In this document: in pieces, positions 57,399-64,000 of the stretch
Numbering within the stretch: position 1 is the stretch's first letter
Layout of the letters: every line of letters begins with the position of its first letter
DNA from: Gordionus sp. m RMFG-2023
Lineage: Eukaryota > Nematomorpha > Gordioida > Chordodea > Parachordodidae
DNA: 64,000 nt
Direction of reading: 5' to 3'
NCBI RefSeq assembly: GCF_954871325.1
Contig: NC_088777.1
Coordinates: 19,693,366 to 19,757,365, forward strand
Translations under genes and position numbers: made by a program
Notes under the pieces: model-generated
The model's input: the letters and a program-made list of their open reading frames with translations, nothing else
The model's database searches: none
Told to the model about the DNA's origin: nothing

Positions 57399-57718
57399 CT
57401 AGTTATACTTCTTCAGCTTTACCTTTAACCCTTTGAGCTACAGCTATCCTTCAATAATAATAATTTTTTGTATATAATGATAATTTCCCGACGTGTTTCA
57501 TTATATGGAAAACATTTAATAATTGTCATAGTCATACGGAGAGTTACTAGTCCATTTAATATTTTTCTTTCCATTATAGTAAACGCGAGGCCATGCGATT
57601 TAACAGCTGAACCATTTATAAAATTTTTATAAGAGATTATACTTTTTTATTAATATTTGTAATTCTTAGAATCATGATTTGTTAAAAATACAATTTATAT
57701 AAATAAATCATATTGATC

Positions 57719-59211
57719 CAGTGGCGTATCCAGGATTTTCTTATAGGGGGGGGGGAAATTTTTTTTATTTAGCTATTCTATTAAATTATGAATAATTTAA
57801 TAATAATTATATTTCTATTTTTAACTATTATTTACTAATTCGTGCTTATGGATAGGATATTACAAGCCTCTTTTTTATTATTTCAAGTTAGGTATATTAT
57901 ATTTAATAAAGTTTTTTTAAATGTAAAGGTTTATTTATATGTAAAGTTGAAATAAAGTGTAATGTCATTTTTTTTATAAAATTTGCTTTAAAAACTAGCC
58001 TCAGCTTAAATTCTTATACAATATAAGTAGAATATAATTTTTTTTATTGACAATACTAATAGTAGTTTAAAATATTGACTAGAAAATAATTAAATTAACA
58101 AGTTTTTTTTAACTTCTTATCAAATACAAGATTTTTAATTATTTCGTTTGTCTTTGGAACCAAATCTCTGTGTATATTTAACAGAGCTAACCCATTTAGC
58201 CGAGATTCAGTACTTCGTAAATATGTTTTCAACCTTCTCAAGTTGGAAAAAGTCCTTTCATTCGTACATGTTGTAATAGGCAAACATGCAAGAATATAAA
58301 ACAACTTAGAAATATTAGGAAATTGAGCCAAGGTTTCTTTACACCGATTGAGCGCATCAATAGCATGCTCAGGTAAAATAGCTAAACGTATAAATATTTA
58401 TACCACAATTCGAATTCACTGATTAAATTTATTTCAGTATCAATCTCATAGGAATAAAATTTTTCTAAATATTTAATTTTACCAATAGTGGCATTAGAAA
58501 ATGAAGAAGGATCTTTGGGTAATAAAACTTGAAGATTGCCAAAGACTTGTTTTTTATCTAAAACCCGTACTTTTATTTGCTATAAAAAAGTATCTAAGAA
58601 TGGGATGAAAATGGATATTTTAGAATATTCTTCAGTTGAGCCTTTTCATCTCAAAAATGGCCTAGGTGCTAGACGAGGTTTAATTAGTATTATATCATAA
58701 AATTTAGCCTTCGATTCAACGTCTAGATAAATATTATGAAAATATTTATCTACATTCATTCTTATTGATCTACCTGTTCATGTATATTTTCCGCCAAATC
58801 AATAACTTGAACCAAATCTAAATATGGTTTTTGTAAATTTCTACAAAGTAGTGAGCTAAAAATAATTTATTGATGCAACTAGCAGCAATGATAAACTCTG
58901 ATTGATCAATTGAATTCAATAATGCTATCGCTGCTAACGACACATTACTTTTTTTCATGCTCAGCCTTATTTATAAATTATCGTTTGATTTCAATCTCTT
59001 TGACTAAATATTTTTACATTTTATTAATATTTTTGAATAATATGTTGGAAAATTGATATTCAAATATTTGTAAAATTTTGATTTGTGGGGGGGGGGGGTC
59101 TGGGGGGTGGGGGTAAAATTTTTATTAGCTTAAAATGATATTTATGAAAATAGTCAAATTTGCTATGGGGGGGGAAATTTCCCCCTTTCCCCCCCATTGG
59201 TTACACGCCTG
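57719..59211 (-). mobile_element. hAT transposon, deletion derivative, exact 8-bp duplication
   Basis: TATTGATC at 57711-57718 and 59212-59219. The ends are CAGTGGCGTATCCAGG and, inverted, CAGGCGTGTAACCAATGG. Poly-G runs lie inside both ends (57748 and 59090 regions). On the minus strand it carries a transposase relic with an intact dimerisation domain. Confidence 0.93.
58095..58950 (-). pseudogene. hAT transposase relic (PRKRIR-like) with dimerisation domain
   Basis: 58331-58095 reads MAQFPNISKLFYILACLPIT, TCTNERTFSNLRRLKTYLRS and ESRLNGLALLNIHRDLVPKT, a well preserved hAT dimerisation domain. Upstream to about 58350 the same frame adds AIDALNRCKE. Further pieces to about 58950 are broken by stops. 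It is related to, but clearly better preserved than, the copy at 27415-28015. Confidence 0.85.
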
Positions 59212-59244
59212 TATTGATCTCACTAAAAAAATTATTAATTCTAG

Positions 59245-59332
59245 CTATTTACCATTAGATCGTGTCCAATTAAAATACAACAGCTTAAGAACTAATAATT
59301 ATAACAATGTTTTAAAAACTCTTTTCTTATGA
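59245..59332 (+). CDS. Possible terminal exon
   Basis: After the acceptor ATTATTAATTCTAG, 28 codons (YLPLDRVQLKYNSLRTNNYN, NVLKTLFL) end in TGA. It lies 34 bp beyond the hAT at 57719-59211. See 57284-57398 for a phase-compatible upstream exon. Confidence 0.35.
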
Positions 59333-59965
59333 AGCATTATAATTTCTTTATAATACGATCATATATTTATATTTACTTAAAAGATTTTAAAAAGAGGTTT
59401 CAACATACGACGCAAGGCTATATGGTATTAAATATTTTGCAATAATAAATTTCTTGAATCAGTTATTTTTTTGATATTTATTGCTTCGCTAAATAAGGTA
59501 GAATTGTAATTTTATGAACCACAATATTAGTTTAAATTTGTACAAAATTATAGAGAATTTAAATCCCCTTTTTAAAAACTTAGCTGTCGACTTAATTATT
59601 TATAAATATAATTCAGAAAAATATTAAGTGTAACTTAAACTTGATATGACTTTTTTAAATTTATTTTTTGAATTTATACCATTAATTAATATATGAACAA
59701 TTTAGTGGATAAAGATTGGAGTTTTTGTAGTGGTCGATACTGTCCTAATTAGTTATTTGATATGGGGTAAGTATTGTTGTATACATAAAATTCTAATAAT
59801 TGATATTATATAATATTAATTTTTTAATATATTATACAGACATATTTTTTTAGATTTGAATAAAAGAATAAAAAGGTATCAAATTCGATTGTGATATGTA
59901 ATATTTTAGAATATAAAATTTAAATTTAACCAATTAAATTTATTACAATTTTATTAAAAAAAACT
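59333..59965. other. AT-rich stretch without recognised content
   Basis: No gene or shared repeat is seen. Confidence 0.4.
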
Positions 59966-59966
59966 A

Positions 59967-60830
59967 GCTGATAGATAGCCCGCCAATAATGAAGGGGAAT
60001 CAGAATTTTCTCCCAAGGATAAATAATAAATTTTACCTTTATTTGACGATGGATGAATCAGAATTGTCAATTGAGAGGAATAGATTATCCGTATTGATTC
60101 TTCCAAGAATTTTATAAATTTTTAGAGAATAGGCCAAATATATATGGAATAAAAAAAAATATGATTTGTGATTTATGATAATTATCAATTCTTTTAACAA
60201 ATTTTCCACATCCAGACACAATGGTTTTTGCCCTCTCACTTCGTATAAAATCTACATTCATCTCAAAGAATCATGTAAATGCTTTTAAAACCTTCCTAAA
60301 TACTCTTTTTAAAAAAGACCTGCCATCATAGATTTAAATCAATTATAGGAGCAAACCTGATTGTCTCACAAACACTGTGGTGGTATCCACTCTATTGCAA
60401 TGGGCTTTTTAGAAGATTATTAGCTAAAGTAATTCATTGGACAGGCAAGTTAAACAAAATTTTAAAATAAATGAGCATAGGTGCACTAAAACTTGTTAAT
60501 TGCTAACCTCTAGTCAGGATGACATCTAAAACAGCAGATCATAATGGATTTTACCTCTGCCAAATAAGCCATTTATAAATGATATGCGTCTGCCACTTTT
60601 ATTATCCCATGCATTTACCACCATAGGACTGCAAATGATAACATTTTCAGGCCCAATGGGTAGTTAATGCCCATCCCAAGTTTTGCGCCCAATTTCAATT
60701 TTTTTAAAGATTGTAAAAAAGATATATAATTGTATAAATTGCAAATATTCATTAGATTGTGGGAATATTTATTAGGGAAGGTACAAAGCACTACTTGTAA
60801 CAATGTTCTCCAGAGTTCTGAGATTTTATT
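59967..60830 (+). mobile_element. MITE end joined to a hAT 3' region
   Basis: 59967-60080 is a diverged end of the CTAGCTGATAG MITE. From 60083 the DNA follows 17135-17880: the hAT C terminus ERNRLSV...RIL and stop (60083-60125), the shared 3' region, and the tail repeat ending TTCTCCAGAGTTCTGAG near 60825. It is non-functional. Confidence 0.65.
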
Positions 60831-61136
60831 TATTTAAATAAAATTTGTTAAAAATTATACATTTGAACACCTGCACCTACCTTGTCATTTTTTGCAATAG
60901 CAATAGGAAGAAATATTGGCAAATTTATGAATAACAAAATCATTATTTTCATAATTCATATTTTGTAAAATAATTAAGAAGAAAATTCTAATTCCCTATC
61001 ATATAAAAGCAAATATTTATGTATATAAAAAAATTCATGATAAAATAATGTATTGTTCAAAAATTTAAAGATTGTAAGTAAGATATATATAATTATATGA
61101 TGCAAATATTTATTAGATTATGGGAGTATTTATAAT

Positions 61137-61470
61137 GGAAGGTGTTAATATGGTGCCAAAAGGTTAACAAAAAGTAAAAGTAAGAAATTGCTATTGAGAT
61201 TATTATATTTTTACATTAATCTAAAAAAAACTAACTCACTAAAACAAAAAATAAATATCAAAATATATTACAAAAATATTTTAAACAAAAGCAAGGTTAC
61301 AAGCTAAAATAATCGTAAGTTTTCATCAACATATTAAGGTTATATTCAAATAATACCAATTAAAGTTATATAAAATATTAATGCAAATTTAAATATAAAA
61401 AATCAATTCCATTATTTAACAGAAGGCACAAAGCAATCCTTGTTCAATGTTCTCCAGAGTTTTGATATTC
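61137..61470. repeat. Third copy of the hAT tail repeat
   Basis: GCAAATATTTATTAGATTAT (about 61100) and AGAAGGCACAAAGCAATCC...TTCTCCAGAGTTTTGA (61421-61466) repeat the ends of the 17880 and 60825 copies. Confidence 0.6.
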
Positions 61471-61594
61471 TATTTATCTAAATAAAATTAGTAAAAAATT
61501 ATACTTTAAAAAAATGAATATTTCACCTATAAGAATTCAGTTAATGATAAATATTACCAAATCAAACGTGTATAAATTTTCTTAATACCAACCT

Positions 61595-61812
61595 ATTTTT
61601 CTAAATACCGACCAAAATATATTAAAATGTAATAAGACCCTTATTATTTAGCATATATTAAAATGGAATCACGTGGTCGAGTCTGGTTCCTATATATCAT
61701 CCTCCCGAGAATCACCAAGTTGGATTAAGAAAAAAATGATCTTTGCTGGGGATTAGAACCCAAAGCCATCGGATTTGTAGGAGACGCTCTTGCCGATTAA
61801 ATTATCGACGCT
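61595..61812. repeat. Fragment of the big inverted-repeat family plus a tRNA-like end
   Basis: 61600-61690 shares AAAATNTATTAAAATGTAAT, AAGACCC and GAATCACG.GGTCGAGTC with 1790-1860 and 4985-5050. The adjoining 61741-61812, read on the minus strand, has a TTTAATCGGC A-box-like and a GGGTTCTAATCCC B-box-like sequence but no convincing anticodon stem. A tRNA-derived SINE head or tRNA pseudogene is possible. Confidence 0.4.
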
Positions 61813-62770
61813 TTTCAAATTTAACGATTTTTTAAATATATATTATAAATAAATTTTTCCAAATGAAAAATAAACAAAATACAAATTTGATAGGTACTCT
61901 TAAGGCAATACCTATCATTAACCTAAGAATTATATTTGTTATGGTAGCTTAAATAAATGAATGTTTGATATGGTAGGATATAATCATTAGACCGATTAAG
62001 CTATGGTAATTTTTATTGGAGGAATTTTTTAAAGAATACTATTGGCTATTACGTTGTGACACTGTGACTGTGACACGGCTTTTATATATATTATAGATGC
62101 CTTTATGAGGAAAAAAATTTGGGGATAAAATAAAATCTATAAATATTTTTCTTGTTAATTAATAGAATCTTTAAAAAAACATATACTATCATTTATTTTG
62201 AACGCAATATATTGGTAAAAATATAATTTTCTTTTCAAAATAATCATCTCAACTGACAGCTCAATTAAATTCACAATGAAAAATATCAATTATGACAATA
62301 ATGATATTGAATAAATGATGTAATAATTTTGGCTGAAATTAATGAAATATAGTTTAAGTCGATAAATTACCATCTTTAATATTCAATATATTTTAAACTA
62401 AAAAAGAGAAAATGGATTTTATTTTTTATTATTTTAACCGATATTCTCCAATACCCAATATTATTTTCACAAATATTTGTATACTTTATTTGCTTTTCAT
62501 GATAAATATTTTATCCTATTTTTGGCTTTATGACGATAGATTCGCTGAGGATGTATAATAACGTGTCTGGCACGCCATATAAATTTTGACATGCTTAAAT
62601 TTTCTGTTTGTAAACCTGTATTTTCTATTTCGATAAGACTAAAGCTTTGTTTTCTGCTCCAAAAAAAAAACCACGTCACGCAAAAACTATTAATCAAGAA
62701 CGCCTTCGTTTATTCCCGCTGATTAGTATTGCGAACAGTATGATGTTGATTTATTTGTGATTAATATAAG
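61813..62770. other. Stretch without recognised gene
   Basis: A minus-strand open frame at 62497-62697 (66 codons) has no recognisable motif and is not supported as a gene. Confidence 0.35.
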
Positions 62771-62774
62771 AAAT

Positions 62775-62905
62775 AAAATTAAGTATTAATTCTAATTTCA
62801 TATTGTTATTTCTTGATTAATTCTGATTCCCCAAAATAAATTTTGAATCCCCAAAAATGTTATATCTTAGAAAAGCCTAAGTGAAAAGGGCTGCCGACGC
62901 CACTG
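62775..62905. mobile_element. hAT right-end fragment
   Basis: Ends with the inverse of CAGTGGCGTCGGCAGCCC at 62905, followed by TATAAGAA, which also occurs at 62767-62774. The left side does not show a matching terminus, so the duplication may be coincidental. Confidence 0.4.
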
Positions 62906-63219
62906 TATAAGAAATTATCTTTTATTAGACAAAATTCCATAAATTAAAATCTTTTTAGTTTTTTATTAAGCGATAAGTAGTGGAACTACGGGACGCAAAG
63001 AAATTCAATTCTATAATAGATAATTAAGATGAAATATACACAGTTCCTTAAAATTATATCAAAAATATTTTTTATGACGAAAATGTAAAAAATTTACGTT
63101 CTCTTTATTTAATATAGAGTTTTATATATAAGATTAGGCACCATATATAATATATCAAACATAAACTCTCCTCAAATATAATATAATATCATGATTTTTA
63201 AATTATAATACTTTTTTAG

Positions 63220-63560
63220 GATGAAATTTAAAATAATTTTATTCACTTGCAGTGATTTTGCAACGAAGACCAACCACTTATTTTCTGTCATCAAAAAAGC
63301 AGAAATCCTTAAAAGAACACGCTAATCTCACAAACATAGTTTTTATTCTAATAGTTACTAACACCTGAGTGATGTTTCAGCTAGGGGATCTCAATTGTAT
63401 TTAAACCATGGGTAAAACAAGGAGACACATAATAAGTGACCCCAACTAAGAATTCTACCTTCGTCGATTTCTTTCGAAATCTACCAATTCAATTTCCTAA
63501 GCATTTACTTCTCTCTAAAGTGGCATATTCCTTTTTAATGTTTTTTTTATAAAACTAATC
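63220..63560 (+). CDS. Coding-like island, exon structure unresolved
   Basis: Overlapping open frames lie in a GC-richer patch. One starts ATGAAATTTAAAATAATTTT at 63221 and reads FTCSDFATKTNHLFSVIKKA to a TAA. Another follows the acceptor CACTTGCAG at 63252 and reads ILQRRPTTYFLSSKKQKSLK to a TGA at 63368. A third (about 63437-63557) reads STFVDFFRNLPIQFPKHLLL. They cannot all be real. A short spliced gene or a decayed element would both fit. No function is recognised. Confidence 0.3.
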
Positions 63561-63728
63561 ATTTTTTTTTCATATAATTTTTAATATATTCGTATCCGTT
63601 TTTTAAAAATTTATTATATATTGTATCTTATTTTTAAATAAAATAAAGTCGCTAAAAAAATAAAGTTCATATTATTAATATTTAGAATTTCAATAGATTA
63701 TTATTTTCTACCAAGTTAGTGGTGAGAG

Positions 63729-63931
63729 CAGTAGCGTCATTTGTGAGAGGGGAGTGCTCGAGCCCCCTTAAATATTGGAAGAGTCCCTAAATTTATAGTA
63801 GAAAATATTTATAAATTTTTTAAAATATATTTTCTAAAAAAGGTTAATTTTGGAAATACTTCCTTAAAAAAATAAGTTAATTTCTAAAAAAAAATTGCCC
63901 CATGAGATTACAAAGGCTAGTAATACCATTG
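63729..63931. mobile_element. Short relative of the 42670-44590 hAT family
   Basis: CAGTAGCGTCATTTGTGAG...GCTCGAGCCCCC at the left and GCCCCATGAGATTACAAAGG...CCATTG at the right match the ends of 42670-44590 in the same order. About 200 bp. No duplication is seen, and both termini are mutated. Confidence 0.65.
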
Positions 63932-64000
63932 ATTGATGAGTGTCTTTTGACACTCATTGTTATATTACCATCGCTCAAATTAAAATGATAATCTCTTAGA

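Noticed and set aside
57365-57430. tRNA-like sequence on the minus strand (TAGCTCAAAGGGTTAA with TTCGATCCC)
   Set aside because: The T-stem and acceptor stem do not pair properly, and the plus strand has a coding-like frame over part of it.
61741-61812. tRNA gene on the minus strand
   Set aside because: A- and B-box-like words are present, but the anticodon stem does not form and position 33 is not U. At most a pseudogene or SINE head, noted only as such.

Overview
AT-rich (roughly three quarters A+T) eukaryotic DNA that is overwhelmingly transposon-derived. The one gene recognised with confidence is an intronless PIG-A homologue (GPI-anchor GlcNAc-transferase catalytic subunit, 35547..36926, minus). 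Other host coding sequence appears as short exons separated by GT-AG introns, many of only 40-55 bp, with no function recognised. Very small introns, intron-bearing hAT elements, a Tc1/IS630-type DDE transposase and RTE-like LINEs suggest a small invertebrate or similarly reduced eukaryote. A myxozoan-like cnidarian would fit, but the sequence does not settle the organism.

Layout. 1-12 kb: a large inverted repeat (arms near 585-1857 plus 4125-4190, and 4918-5787 plus 11447-11885). Its left arm holds a hAT element (1866-4116, 8-bp target duplication). Its right arm holds a 5.65-kb element (5788-11437, 9-bp target duplication) whose ends are long inverted arrays of a TATAGAGAATG-type repeat. 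12-26 kb: an unrecognised exon (13299-13744), small MITEs with exact 8-bp or TA duplications, a hAT C-terminal relic, a hypothetical ORF (19419-19766), a 1.55-kb long-TIR element, a 1.2-kb hAT-like element and a tandem duplication. 26-31 kb: three-layer nesting, an RTE LINE inside a hAT inside a Tc1/IS630 element. 31.7-34.6 kb: an unrecognised multi-exon host gene carrying a hAT MITE in an intron. 35.5-37 kb: PIG-A.

38-46 kb: a purine tract split by a MITE, a tandemly duplicated exon-like unit, a Ty3/gypsy fossil fragment, a zinc-finger ORF, and a hAT transposon interrupted by another hAT. 47-54 kb: a hAT with readable introns inserted in a LINE tail, and a third hAT of the same terminal family inserted in a 1.2-kb MITE-like element. 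54-57.7 kb: the most gene-like stretch after PIG-A, with several short spliced exons on both strands. 57.7-64 kb: a hAT deletion derivative inside a probable intron, more hAT/MITE debris and a coding-like island near 63.2-63.6 kb.

Nothing here resembles an operon or a gene system working together. The coherent theme is repeated nested insertion of hAT-superfamily elements. Because related copies sit nearby, several insertion sites can be read as filled and empty versions within the same window.
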